Source: Cyanobacteria bacterium FACHB-63 (GTDB taxonomy: Bacteria > Cyanobacteriota > Cyanobacteriia > Leptolyngbyales > Leptolyngbyaceae). Taken from it: 64,000 nucleotides of DNA. A program made the translations under genes and the position numbers. The notes beneath the pieces were generated by a model, which worked only from the letters and a program-made list of their open reading frames with translations, made no database searches and was not told the origin of the DNA. The stretch lies in the NCBI GenBank assembly GCA_014695255.1, contig JACJNX010000075.1, positions 186,001 through 250,000 of the forward strand. The letters are read 5' to 3'. Below, in pieces: positions 35,496 through 44,426 of the stretch. How positions within the stretch are numbered: position 1 is the stretch's first letter; each line of letters starts with the position of its first letter.

Positions 35496-36590
35496 TCAAG
35501 AGTGCGGCTGAGGAGCTGAATCTACTGTAGAAGGGATGCTGTAGTGCTGTTTCATACAGGACAAGTAGGAGCCAGAGTGCACTTGCTCAACCCAGTCCGG
35601 GTTCTCTAAATACCAGTGAATCGTTTTGCGCAATCCGCTTTCAAAACTTTCTTGTGGTTGCCAACCGAGTTCAGCGAGAATCTTGCTGCTATTAATGGCG
35701 TATCGTCGAGCGTGCCCAGGTCGATCTTTCACAAACGTAATCAGTGAAGTGTAATGAACATCTGGTTTGGGCACCCACTCTTGAAGAATTGAACAGATTT
35801 GCTCAACGACCGTGATGTTCCTGCGTTCGCTATTTCCACTAATATTGTAGGTTTCACCAGCTTTCCCTTTTTGAAGAACGAGTTGGAGTGCGTCGCAATG
35901 ATCTTCTACATAAATCCAATCTCGAATATTTTGACCATCTCCATAAATGGGAAGCGCTTGACCCTCTAGCGCGTTTAGAATCATTAGCGGAATCAACTTT
36001 TCAGGAAACTGCCGAGCACCATAGTTATTAGAACAATTTGTCGTGAGTGTTGGCAGTCCGTAAGTGTGATGAAATGCCCGGACTAAATGATCTGAACTGG
36101 CTTTTGAGGCGGCATAAGGACTGTTGGGAGCATAGGGACTGTCCTCGCAGAATGGCGAATCATCTAGGCCGAGTGATCCATACACTTCATCCGTCGAGAC
36201 GTGCAGGAAGCGAAATTTTTCTTGCTTATCTCCACAAAGACACTGCCAATAGTCTCTGGCTACCTCTAAGAGTTTGAAGGTTCCTACGATGTTTGTGGCA
36301 ATAAAATCATCTGGGCTGGAAATCGATCGATCCACATGGCTTTCTGCCGCGAAGTTGAGAATGGCATCGGGCTGATGCTGCTCCAGCAGTTGACTGACGA
36401 GTTCGGCATCTCCAATATCGCCTTGGTAGAATCTGTAGCCCGAATCTTCTGATAGGGTTGCTAAAGTTTGAGGGTTACTTGCGTAGGTCAACTTGTCTAG
36501 ATTGACAATGCTGCTCCAGTGTTGGTGCCGCGCTTTCAAAATGTAGTTTGAGCCAATAAAGCCCGTTCCACCAGTAACTAGAGTTTGCAT
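35496..36590 (-). CDS. rfbB: dTDP-glucose 4,6-dehydratase
   Basis: A 364-aa extended SDR that converts dTDP-glucose to dTDP-4-keto-6-deoxyglucose. It has the Rossmann motif TGGTGFIGSNYIL, FAAESHVDRSI, STDEVYGSLG, YAASKASSDHLVRAFH (catalytic YxxxK) and NCSNNYGARQFPEKLIP, all typical of RmlB. It is of normal length. The rmlA, C and D partners are not in the window, so it may serve rhamnose or another deoxysugar made elsewhere. A perfect 18-bp tandem duplication lies 53-88 bp upstream. Confidence 0.94.
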   Translation of the reverse strand: MQTLVTGGTGFIGSNYILKARHQHWSSIVNLDKLTYASNPQTLATLSEDSGYRFYQGDIGDAELVSQLLEQHQPDAILNFAAESHVDRSISSPDDFIATNIVGTFKLLEVARDYWQCLCGDKQEKFRFLHVSTDEVYGSLGLDDSPFCEDSPYAPNSPYAASKASSDHLVRAFHHTYGLPTLTTNCSNNYGARQFPEKLIPLMILNALEGQALPIYGDGQNIRDWIYVEDHCDALQLVLQKGKAGETYNISGNSERRNITVVEQICSILQEWVPKPDVHYTSLITFVKDRPGHARRYAINSSKILAELGWQPQESFESGLRKTIHWYLENPDWVEQVHSGSYLSCMKQHYSIPSTVDSAPQPHS

Positions 36591-36642
36591 ACGATGAGTT
36601 AGAAGTCAAGTTTTGATGAGGACATTCCCCGTAACTTTGATT

Positions 36643-36678
36643 GTCTTTACTTAGTGAGAGGTCTTTACTTAGTGAGAG
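36643..36678. repeat. perfect 18-bp tandem duplication upstream of rfbB
   Basis: GTCTTTACTTAGTGAGAG occurs twice with no spacer (36643-36660 and 36661-36678), in the promoter region of rfbB. Confidence 0.9.
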
Positions 36679-36738
36679 GGTCTTGCAATTGAGTAAGACC
36701 AGTCTACACACTAATGGACAGTTTCTCAGCGGCACCGA

Positions 36739-38190
36739 TTAAGCTTCAACCTCCAGAGAGCCAACCGGGTAAGCAATACAAGACAGCACAAAACCCTTTT
36801 GCTGATCTGCGATCGCTAATGCTGTCGGGGAAGATTGATACCGAACCTGCCCCTTACGCACTTTCACTTTACAAATTCCACAAGCTCCAGCGCGACAAGA
36901 ACGGCGAATCTGAATCCCTTCTTGTTCTGCAATCTCCAAAATCGGAGTAATGTTATCTACTACAGCTTGCTGCTTGGATTCAGTAAAGTAAACTGTGGGA
37001 GCCTCATCAGGCTGAAGAGTGTTTTGGTCTAGCCTGATCGTCGGTAGCTCAGAAGCTGCCTGTTGCTGCGATTGTATCAAGGAGTGATCCCCGAAGCTTT
37101 CCTCTTGATAGTTTTGCATCGGAAACTTCAGGTTTTCTAAAGCAGACCGAATGCTTTGCATAAATCCAGTTGAGCCACACACGAAAACCGATCGCTCAAG
37201 CAGATCCGGAACCACCAACGCCAACATCGCCTCAGAAACGCGCCCAGTCAGACCCATCCAAGCGGGTTGAGCGCGAGTGATAGTGACTGCAAGCCGTAAG
37301 TTCGGCATCTGTGCTGCGATCGCTTCGAGTTCTCTGCGGAAAATAATCTGATCTGGAGAAGTAGCACTATGCAGAAAGACAACATCACAGTCAATCAAAG
37401 TATCTTGTATCCAGCGCAGCATTGACATCATCGGGGTAACGCCGCTTCCAGCCGAAACCAACAGCAGCTTCGCAGGCACATCAGGAACACAGGTAAATCG
37501 CCCGATCGCTCCACCGATCAGCTTGACGCAATCCCCCACTTTGAGCTGATCATGCAGCCAATTCGAGACAAGACCAGGAGGATATTCTGACTGATCCGGG
37601 GGACTGGGAACCCGCTTAACGGTGAGACTCAGATGGTAAGGACGAGTCGGAGAAGAAGAAATCGAGTAAGGGCGAATCACAGATTTGCCATTGATGATCA
37701 CTTCTAAATTGACAAACTGACCCGGTTTGTAGCAGAACTGCACCGCAGGCTCTGCCACAAAATGAAAGGTCTTGACATCAGGAGTTTCATTAACAATGCG
37801 ACGACAGCGACACACTAGATCTTCAGCTTGCCAAGTGGGTATCGAAGGCGCGATCGTACCTGTCACAGCGTCTACTGGCGTTAATGCCTCAATGTGTAGA
37901 AACGTTCCTCCTAATTGCAGCAGATCGCCTGATTGCAGTTGACGAGGTTCTTCAGCTGGAACAATCTCACCGTTGAGCATTGATCCAGATGCACTTCCCG
38001 TATCAATAAAGTAGTAAGCACTATTACGGTAGATAATTCGTCCATGCACACGACTGATCTCTGGACTCGCAAGCACTAAATCACAAGTCATACTCCGCCC
38101 GATCACCCACTCTGTTTGATCCGGGTGAGAGCGAAGCTGATGAACTTGAAACTCTCCTTGCTCAAAGTTAACTGATTTCAGCATTAACAT
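36739..38190 (-). CDS. FHA domain / ferredoxin-NAD(P) reductase / 2Fe-2S ferredoxin fusion
   Basis: A 483-aa three-part cytoplasmic protein. Residues of about 25-95 are an FHA domain (VIGRSMTCDLVL, ISRVHGRI, SGSMLNGE), which reads phosphothreonine. Residues of about 125-345 form an FAD/NAD reductase, with the flavin motif RPYSISSSP and the NAD motif SAGSGVTPMMSML. The last 90 residues are a plant-type ferredoxin domain with C-x4-C-x2-C in SCRAGACGIC and the fourth Cys in VLSCIAYP. The reductase-ferredoxin half resembles Hcr/VanB-type reductases; the N-terminal FHA makes it unusual. GAGG lies 9 nt before the ATG. The start is 19 bp after the iron-sulfur membrane gene, so they are co-transcribed. 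Confidence 0.88.
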   Translation of the reverse strand: MLMLKSVNFEQGEFQVHQLRSHPDQTEWVIGRSMTCDLVLASPEISRVHGRIIYRNSAYYFIDTGSASGSMLNGEIVPAEEPRQLQSGDLLQLGGTFLHIEALTPVDAVTGTIAPSIPTWQAEDLVCRCRRIVNETPDVKTFHFVAEPAVQFCYKPGQFVNLEVIINGKSVIRPYSISSSPTRPYHLSLTVKRVPSPPDQSEYPPGLVSNWLHDQLKVGDCVKLIGGAIGRFTCVPDVPAKLLLVSAGSGVTPMMSMLRWIQDTLIDCDVVFLHSATSPDQIIFRRELEAIAAQMPNLRLAVTITRAQPAWMGLTGRVSEAMLALVVPDLLERSVFVCGSTGFMQSIRSALENLKFPMQNYQEESFGDHSLIQSQQQAASELPTIRLDQNTLQPDEAPTVYFTESKQQAVVDNITPILEIAEQEGIQIRRSCRAGACGICKVKVRKGQVRYQSSPTALAIADQQKGFVLSCIAYPVGSLEVEA

Positions 38191-38209
38191 TAGGCAGAAC
38201 CTCGTTAAA

Positions 38210-39898
38210 TCAATTGTTGAAGCGTTGAGAGGGTTTCGCGATCGTTTTTGCCACAGTCAGGGCAGTATGAAGCTGCTCGATCGCCTGCGGGGACAAAACT
38301 TCGGGATTGCTGATGACGATTGCTTCGATCGCCGAGAAATGTTCGGCATCAGTAATCTGGAGTTCTTGCCGCAGTTGATAGCAATATTCAAAGCTATCGG
38401 AGACACTGACGGTTTGTTGGCGCACTAAGTCTAATACAACTTCGCGATAGGTCTGTAGCCGAATCTGTTGAGAAACACCCTGCAATACTTTCACAAGCGT
38501 ATAGATTTCATCTGGTGTTAAATCATTGATCGATCGCCCCTCCAAAAGCTTAGAATCAAGCGGCAATTTTTGAAGTTGCTTCCGCAAACTGCTTGCCATG
38601 TTCTCCCGCTCATATTGCATTCGAGTCCGGCGCAAAGTGCGGTAAAGCCACAGAGAGCCAACTAAAACAATCAAGGCGTTAAAGGCAAGCAACGGATAGG
38701 TCGGTAATCGATTCAGTGTCGGACGTGCTCCATAGGAAAAGAATGTCCAAAAGGATGCGATCGTAAATAAAGTGAATGCGATATGCTGTGCCTGCTCTTT
38801 TGAGACAGCATGGCCATCAGATCCCGGAAGCCTACGGCACAGTTTTTCCAGGATCAATCCGATTCCAAAGGTAATTGCAACTAACACGGCAAAGGTAATG
38901 AAGACTGCAAGTGCTTTAGGAATTGGAATCGTATGGCGATATAAATAGAAGCCTGCATCAGCTACTTTTGCAACTTGATCCGCTTCGTGTGTCCATGCGC
39001 CTGTAAAATAATAGTCCCAATTACCCGCGTAAAGGAAATAGTACAGATAAAAAGCGATGACCATCCCCAGATAGCCATATTGAACTAGCCTTCGACCCGG
39101 CTTATTAAGTTCAGTCCAATAGCTATTTTCAGCATCAATATCAACGCAGGCAGACTTACAACCGACACAGGCGCTTTGCTCTTGGTCGGTTTCAGGATTT
39201 ACAGTGCGGCACATCGATTGAGTTGTTACTGCTTTCGGTCGATGATAGTTTTGGCTACCGAGCAGCGCTCTCGGACCCGTATACACCATTTGCACAGGTG
39301 CCATTGGGCAGAAATATTGACACCAGCTTTTACCTGCATACAGATAGCCAATCATGATCGCGCAGCAGATTGTGAGAATCAAGAATAGTCCCAGCGAAAC
39401 TCGATCAGAGTTCACATACAGCAAGCGAAGCGCTAAACCCAATACAAATAGACCAAACTGCACATACAAATGATTGCGTCCAAGCCAAGAGTCTGGGCTG
39501 ATGGTTACAACTTCGCGCCGCACTTCACCTGTTGTCCGATCGGTGACTTTCCGGTGTCGCTGCACGCCTAGCGATCGCGGAATCTGAGATAAAAACGAAA
39601 GCGGACAAATGCGCCGCCAAAATTCATGTCCCAGCACCAGCAAAATAAGAATTCCACTAGGAACAATCATTGCCCACCAGATCAACGCACTCATCGAGAA
39701 GGAAGACTGGGGTAAACACGTCTCCCGAATCTTGATGCACTGATCTAAGTTCACATGAAACGGGCTAATGTGATTCGCGGGATCAGTGAATATGGGTGTG
39801 ATGGGATCGTAAAAAAGGGATGCAATCAGTAATAACCAACCGAGAGTTAGCACCCAGCGAACTCGGTGCATGATTTTTTCAGGAACTTGATGCAGCAT
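38210..39898 (-). CDS. polytopic iron-sulfur membrane protein (NapH/NosR-like)
   Basis: A 562-aa protein with about six to eight transmembrane helices. Between them are cysteine motifs seen in NapH/NosR/CcoG-type electron-transfer proteins: RRICPLSFLSQIP, SWCQYFCPMAPVQ and a ferredoxin-like SACVGCKSACVDID. At least one 4Fe-4S cluster is likely. A 170-residue soluble helical C-terminus (from about 390) has no recognised family. No haem-binding CxxCH is present. It is followed 19 bp later by the FHA-reductase gene and preceded by the kinase gene (72-bp gap). The likely job is to move electrons between a soluble reductase and a membrane or periplasmic acceptor. Both that job and the acceptor are inferred. 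Confidence 0.83.
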   Translation of the reverse strand: MLHQVPEKIMHRVRWVLTLGWLLLIASLFYDPITPIFTDPANHISPFHVNLDQCIKIRETCLPQSSFSMSALIWWAMIVPSGILILLVLGHEFWRRICPLSFLSQIPRSLGVQRHRKVTDRTTGEVRREVVTISPDSWLGRNHLYVQFGLFVLGLALRLLYVNSDRVSLGLFLILTICCAIMIGYLYAGKSWCQYFCPMAPVQMVYTGPRALLGSQNYHRPKAVTTQSMCRTVNPETDQEQSACVGCKSACVDIDAENSYWTELNKPGRRLVQYGYLGMVIAFYLYYFLYAGNWDYYFTGAWTHEADQVAKVADAGFYLYRHTIPIPKALAVFITFAVLVAITFGIGLILEKLCRRLPGSDGHAVSKEQAQHIAFTLFTIASFWTFFSYGARPTLNRLPTYPLLAFNALIVLVGSLWLYRTLRRTRMQYERENMASSLRKQLQKLPLDSKLLEGRSINDLTPDEIYTLVKVLQGVSQQIRLQTYREVVLDLVRQQTVSVSDSFEYCYQLRQELQITDAEHFSAIEAIVISNPEVLSPQAIEQLHTALTVAKTIAKPSQRFNN

Positions 39899-39970
39899 AA
39901 GAAATTACCTGTTGTAAGAGTAGCCAGTGTTGCTTAAGGAGTAACAATCAAAGCAGTACTGAGATGAAGG

Positions 39971-41851
39971 CTAATGAATGACGCGATCGGGAATTTGCCA
40001 AAAGCTTAACCGTTGGTTTGTGTTCCAACTGACTAGATAGTCATGTGCCGGACTAAATGCGATCGTTTTCGGATTATCTAGCTTGCCTGCTTCTTGCATC
40101 ACTAGCTTTCCGTCTTTCGGCACCCATGCACGAATACTTCCGTCTTTGTGAACCGTCATTAGATGACGATCGCACTTAGAAACCATAATCGAGTCCGCCG
40201 ATGCTTTCGGTAGCGCTTGTGCCAAGATTTCACGTTTGAGATCCCAGACCAGTCCTCGATCTTTTCCAAAGCTAACCAGCGTGTGATCACTCACGATCTG
40301 TAAGCTTACAATCTCATCGGTATGACCTGAGAAGGTTCGCTCAATTTCCCCGCTGTGTAGATTCCAGACTCGAAGCTGGCGATCGCTACTGGCGGTAATC
40401 AGTCGGTCAGGAGAGGGATAGGTCATCCCTATCACATCGGCTGAGGGAAAATTTTGCGTTTTTAGCAATCCACCCGTTTGTAAGTCCCAGTGACGAATGG
40501 TTCTGTCTTTACCGCTACTGGTCAATGTTTTTAGTCCTGGGCTAAATGCGATCGCAATAACAGATTGCTGGTGCCCCCTAAATTGCCTCAGTAATTGACC
40601 TCGATCGATATCCCAAAGTTGAAGCGTTCCATTTTTGCGCCCACTCACCAGAAACTTGCTGTCTGAGCTAATTGCTAACGTTGTCACAGGTGAACGATCG
40701 GCGGCTAAGGTTGCAACAAGCTTACTATGAGGGAGCGACCATAAACGCAATCGTTGATCGGTTCCTACACTTACCATCACTCGTTTATTCGGCGCGATCA
40801 GCAGTTGATCAATTCCCGATCGCATTGAAACTTCTCGCAGCCTTGTTAACTGATGTTCTGCTTCGGGAAAAAGCTGTTGTTCAAACTGTTCGACGACCGA
40901 TTTTACCGAACGACCGTAACGCCGCTCTAAGTCCTGCAACTGCAAGAATCCAGTTCCGACCAATAGCACCGTACTGGCTGTAAAAATTGCGGGTTGTGCC
41001 CGTGACCAGAGACTTGTGCTGGCTTTAGAGTCTTGCTGTAATTGCTGGAGATCCGACAAAACCTCGGAAACTTGTTGATAACGATCGCTCGATCGACTCC
41101 GCACCATTCGATTCAGAATCGCCAGGAAGTTCGACGGAAGCGATCCCGCTTTTAAGTAACGCTGCCAATCAAGCTCACCCGAAATTAAATCTTGCTTAAA
41201 CTGCTGTGGATCGGTTCGTGTAAGTAAATGAATGACTAGAATGCCTAAAGCGTAAATATCGCTATTCATCTGCGGCATGCCTAAGCATTGCTCATCTGGG
41301 ATATAGCCAGGAGTTCCGATCAGCAATGGGACATCTAAATTTCTCCCAGTTTCCGAACAATAATGAGCTGCGCCAAAATCAATCAAAACAATCTCGCCAG
41401 TGCAACGACGGATGATATTGCTGGAAGTAATGTCACAATGAATGGCTTGGTGAGAATGAACGTAGTCCAGCACCGGAAGCAATTCCAGCAGCAGTGCGAT
41501 CGCTGCCTTTACTGTGAAGCGCTTCTGAGGATTGAGCCAAGCGCTCAAGCTTTCACCTTCAATGTACTCCTGCACTAAGTAAGTCGAATCCTGCTCTTGA
41601 CCATAGGCAAAGAGCGTTGGAATTTGGGAGTAGTTTTGTCCAAGCTGTCCTAGCAAATACGCTTCGTTCTCAAATAAATGACGGGCTGTTTCTAGCGAGA
41701 TTTTGCTGTCTAACGGCAGTTTAAGCTGTTTGACCACGCACAAGGGATGCTGAGGAAGATATTTATCACGAGCGAGGTAAGTCTCGCTAAATCCTCCTGC
41801 GCCTAGTTTCTCTAAAATTAGATAGCGCCCAGTTAATAGTTGCCCAATCAT
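39971..41851 (-). CDS. membrane-anchored Ser/Thr protein kinase with C-terminal WD40 repeats
   Basis: A 626-aa Hanks-type kinase. The kinase domain (about 8-270) has a glycine loop LGAGGFSETYLA, Lys41 in CVVKQLK and DFGAAHYC. The catalytic loop reads HCDITSSN (138-145), in place of the usual HRDxKxxN; the catalytic Asp140 and Asn145 are kept. A transmembrane helix (about 285-305, AIFTASTVLLVGTGFLQL) separates it from WD40 repeats (about 365-620), marked by TLQLWDI, TIRHWDL, QLRVWNL and GLVWDL. I start at ATG 41851, with GAGG nine bases upstream. Activity is likely but not certain. It lies upstream of the iron-sulfur membrane and FHA genes. Confidence 0.87.
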   Translation of the reverse strand: MIGQLLTGRYLILEKLGAGGFSETYLARDKYLPQHPLCVVKQLKLPLDSKISLETARHLFENEAYLLGQLGQNYSQIPTLFAYGQEQDSTYLVQEYIEGESLSAWLNPQKRFTVKAAIALLLELLPVLDYVHSHQAIHCDITSSNIIRRCTGEIVLIDFGAAHYCSETGRNLDVPLLIGTPGYIPDEQCLGMPQMNSDIYALGILVIHLLTRTDPQQFKQDLISGELDWQRYLKAGSLPSNFLAILNRMVRSRSSDRYQQVSEVLSDLQQLQQDSKASTSLWSRAQPAIFTASTVLLVGTGFLQLQDLERRYGRSVKSVVEQFEQQLFPEAEHQLTRLREVSMRSGIDQLLIAPNKRVMVSVGTDQRLRLWSLPHSKLVATLAADRSPVTTLAISSDSKFLVSGRKNGTLQLWDIDRGQLLRQFRGHQQSVIAIAFSPGLKTLTSSGKDRTIRHWDLQTGGLLKTQNFPSADVIGMTYPSPDRLITASSDRQLRVWNLHSGEIERTFSGHTDEIVSLQIVSDHTLVSFGKDRGLVWDLKREILAQALPKASADSIMVSKCDRHLMTVHKDGSIRAWVPKDGKLVMQEAGKLDNPKTIAFSPAHDYLVSWNTNQRLSFWQIPDRVIH

Positions 41852-42602
41852 GGTCACTTGCCTCAATGCACAATGCTGACAGGCATCGTTGTCTGTGAAA
41901 TCAAAAACTGATTAATCACGCTGCCTGCTGTGAATTTTGCAGCGCTTAAGTTTTGGTCAGGACAATTACAAACTCTACTACGATCGCTGCTGACCTTTAT
42001 CAGCGGACTTTCTAGCTTATTTTGCAAATACTGTCGCAACTCGGATGGGGTGGTAGCAGAAGGTAGAAAGCTACTCAACCTGGAGATTCTAATCTTGGTG
42101 CTGGCTAGATGCTGCCATAATTATAACGATTTATGCGATTTTCGATCACTTAGTTTTGTTAAATTGGAACCAGATTTTAGAAATCTGGTTCCAATTAATT
42201 TATCAATCTATCCTAATTCGGCTCATTCAGTAAGATGGCGATGCTAAGCATAAAACACTGTGGCAATTCTTAAACTGTCACAAGTTCGGCGTACTATTGA
42301 TCTATGATCCCTGAGTCTAAACGCAGATATCAGGCGTGTTCGCGGAAAAACTACGTAGTATTACAGATGCAAACATAAAGCGAATTTGATAAAAATTGCA
42401 ATGGTTTGAGCAAACGATCTCAAACTCCTCCATATTGATCGACAATAAACTAGACTGTAGACGTTTGTGAAATTGGGTGTAGCTGCCAGGAAGTTCATCA
42501 ACCAGGCTGAGTGACTGCAATTTAATCGAGTAACCTGACCACTCGCTTCGATGCGAGAAGGGACGCTCACAGCACTGCAAAACCGACATACTGGCATCAA
42601 AA
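41852..42602. promoter_or_regulatory. 751-bp divergent region between the kinase and PAS genes
   Basis: AT-rich sequence with several short open frames on both strands (up to about 105 codons), none with recognisable composition. It contains the perfect 16-bp-arm hairpin at 42162-42196. It should hold promoters for the minus-strand kinase operon and the plus-strand PAS gene. Confidence 0.5.
42162..42196. repeat. palindromic element with 16-bp arms (AATTRGAAC family)
   Basis: AATTGGAACCAGATTT, then TAG, then its exact reverse complement. One of four palindromes in the window sharing a TAATTRGAA-type outer sequence (also 48668, 48777 and 54376). Confidence 0.9.
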
Positions 42603-44147
42603 ATGATTCTACCTTTTTGGAATATTCCTGAGCTTCAGTCTCGTAAGCTATCAAAATGCCTTGAGCGATCGCTCAAGCCAATTTGTGTGTACGACGATCG
42701 AGGGCGCACGGTTTACGCAAGCCAGAGCTTCTTGGAACTGCTGCAAACTCAAGGGGCGCAAGCCAATTTCTTTGATTGTTTTCCGTCTGCCCTGCGAACA
42801 AAGCTGGTAAAGTTTTGGCACCAAGCTCTAATTGGGGAAACGATTCAGTTCATCGCTCAAATTAAAGACGTAGAGGCGACCCTAAAAGGTTCCCTAGAAT
42901 TTGATGAAACTGTCAAATTAATGTTTTTTACTGCTGCAAGAAGTGATGTAGCAGAAAACACTAATGATCTTACAAGAGCGTATGAAAACGCCGTCTTACG
43001 ATCAGCGCATTCTAACTTAGCAACGGCTCTGATTAATCCAAACGGTGATGTAATTCAGTGCAATCAAAATCTACACAGCTTACTTGGAACAAGTGAGCAA
43101 GATGTAATTAATCTTGAGCAATTTGTGCATCCAGATGACCATCTAATTGATGAACTGCTCAAGCAAGATTTGCTCAACGGAGCGATTGACTCTTACGCGA
43201 TCGAGAAGCGATTTGTTTCTAGAAATTATGATCTACTTTGGCTAAAATTAAACGTTTCAGTGCTAGAAGCTCCAAGCAGTGAGAATGGCTATTTGTCTCA
43301 TTTCGCTGTGATATTAGAAGATATTACAGATCACAAAAAAATCTATAGTACGCTCGTTAGAACCGAAGAGAAATGGAAGACGTTATTCTTAAATAGTCCT
43401 TATTTGTTTATTCAAACTAGCAGCACTGGACAGATTATTCACGTGAGTCCGGCGGTTGAGATGCTGTTGGGCTATCAACCCGAAGAATTGCTGGGTTATC
43501 AAATTAGAGACTTGATACATCCCAGTAATTTGAATGAAGTCAATCTTGCTCTTCAGTTGTGGAGTAATGATATCCAAGCTAAACCAACCGGGATCGAGTG
43601 TTGGTGGAGAGCTAAGTCGAATCGGTGGGTCGCGTTATCCATCCAGGGACAGCGATTTCCGACCATGCTGGAAATCGATGGATTGATGATTAGTGGTCAT
43701 AATATTACCGATCGTAAAGCATTAGAAATTGAACTGAGAGACAACGAAGAGAAGTTTAAATCTCTAGTCGTAAACAGTTTAGGCGCTGTATTTCGTTGCG
43801 ATTCGAGCTATACGATGCAGTTTATAAGCGATAAGACTCAGGAAATTACTGGCTATCCAGCCTCAGTATTTATCAATAATCAAGTTCGATCGTATCTCAG
43901 CATCGTTCATCCAGACGACATTACAATCCTGAAAGATTCGTTAATGCTAGCCATTTTGGATCATCATGCTCATCCGATCGAATATCGAATTATTGATGCA
44001 AATGGACAAATTCGTTGGGTAGCTGAGCGTAAACAAGGATTCTTCAGCCAAAACGGAGACTTATTATGGATCGATGGGTTGCTGTTAGAAATTAGTGATC
44101 GTACACGACTCGAAGTCGAGTTGCCTGATTGGGAGTCAACCTATTAA
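42603..44147 (+). CDS. PAS-domain sensor protein without output domain
   Basis: A 514-aa soluble protein made of about four PAS domains: about 20-110 (divergent), 130-250, 255-375 and 380-505. The last three show the usual PAS/PAC ends (FVHPDD, IHPSN, IVHPDD; DITDHKK, NITDRKA, EISDRTR). It ends shortly after the last PAC motif, with no histidine kinase, GGDEF or other output domain. The next 280 bp hold only a terminator, so this is not a simple frameshift. It diverges from the kinase operon. It may pass signals by protein contact, perhaps to the adjacent kinase (inference). Confidence 0.85.
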   Translation: MILPFWNIPELQSRKLSKCLERSLKPICVYDDRGRTVYASQSFLELLQTQGAQANFFDCFPSALRTKLVKFWHQALIGETIQFIAQIKDVEATLKGSLEFDETVKLMFFTAARSDVAENTNDLTRAYENAVLRSAHSNLATALINPNGDVIQCNQNLHSLLGTSEQDVINLEQFVHPDDHLIDELLKQDLLNGAIDSYAIEKRFVSRNYDLLWLKLNVSVLEAPSSENGYLSHFAVILEDITDHKKIYSTLVRTEEKWKTLFLNSPYLFIQTSSTGQIIHVSPAVEMLLGYQPEELLGYQIRDLIHPSNLNEVNLALQLWSNDIQAKPTGIECWWRAKSNRWVALSIQGQRFPTMLEIDGLMISGHNITDRKALEIELRDNEEKFKSLVVNSLGAVFRCDSSYTMQFISDKTQEITGYPASVFINNQVRSYLSIVHPDDITILKDSLMLAILDHHAHPIEYRIIDANGQIRWVAERKQGFFSQNGDLLWIDGLLLEISDRTRLEVELPDWESTY

Positions 44148-44187
44148 TTAAATGGTTTAGCACCTATCGGTAGAAAGATTCTTTTAA

Positions 44188-44217
44188 GCTCAGAGCCGTC
44201 ATCGCCTCTGGGCTTTT
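44188..44217 (+). terminator. hairpin terminator after the PAS gene
   Basis: GCTCAGAG pairs with CTCTGGGC (one G-T pair), followed by TTTTCTG. It lies 40 bp after the PAS stop. Confidence 0.75.
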
Positions 44218-44426
44218 CTGTGTAATATTTGAAACTTCGTTACTTTCTAACCTCATTAACTCTTCATAAAGCGCTTATTCCCTTTTTCCAATCTTTTACT
44301 TAGAAGCTATAGATTTAGGCGGCTTTAGGATAGAATTAGCCTATGTAAAGAGCCAGTTTGGATATGAACAGCTAGTTTACTAAGCTGTTCATTGTATTTA
44401 AGTTCCATAATTATTTTGCCCTAATT

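Noticed and set aside
41863-42247. Overlapping short frames on both strands between the kinase and PAS genes
   Set aside because: They overlap each other, cross the palindrome at 42162-42196 and have no family features.
42317-42654. Two overlapping minus frames (90 and 97 codons) before the PAS gene
   Set aside because: The second overlaps the PAS start; neither has coding-like composition or a start signal.
44148-44426. Possible frameshifted kinase domain after the PAS gene
   Set aside because: No H-box, N-box or G-box appears in any frame; the segment is a terminator plus AT-rich leader.
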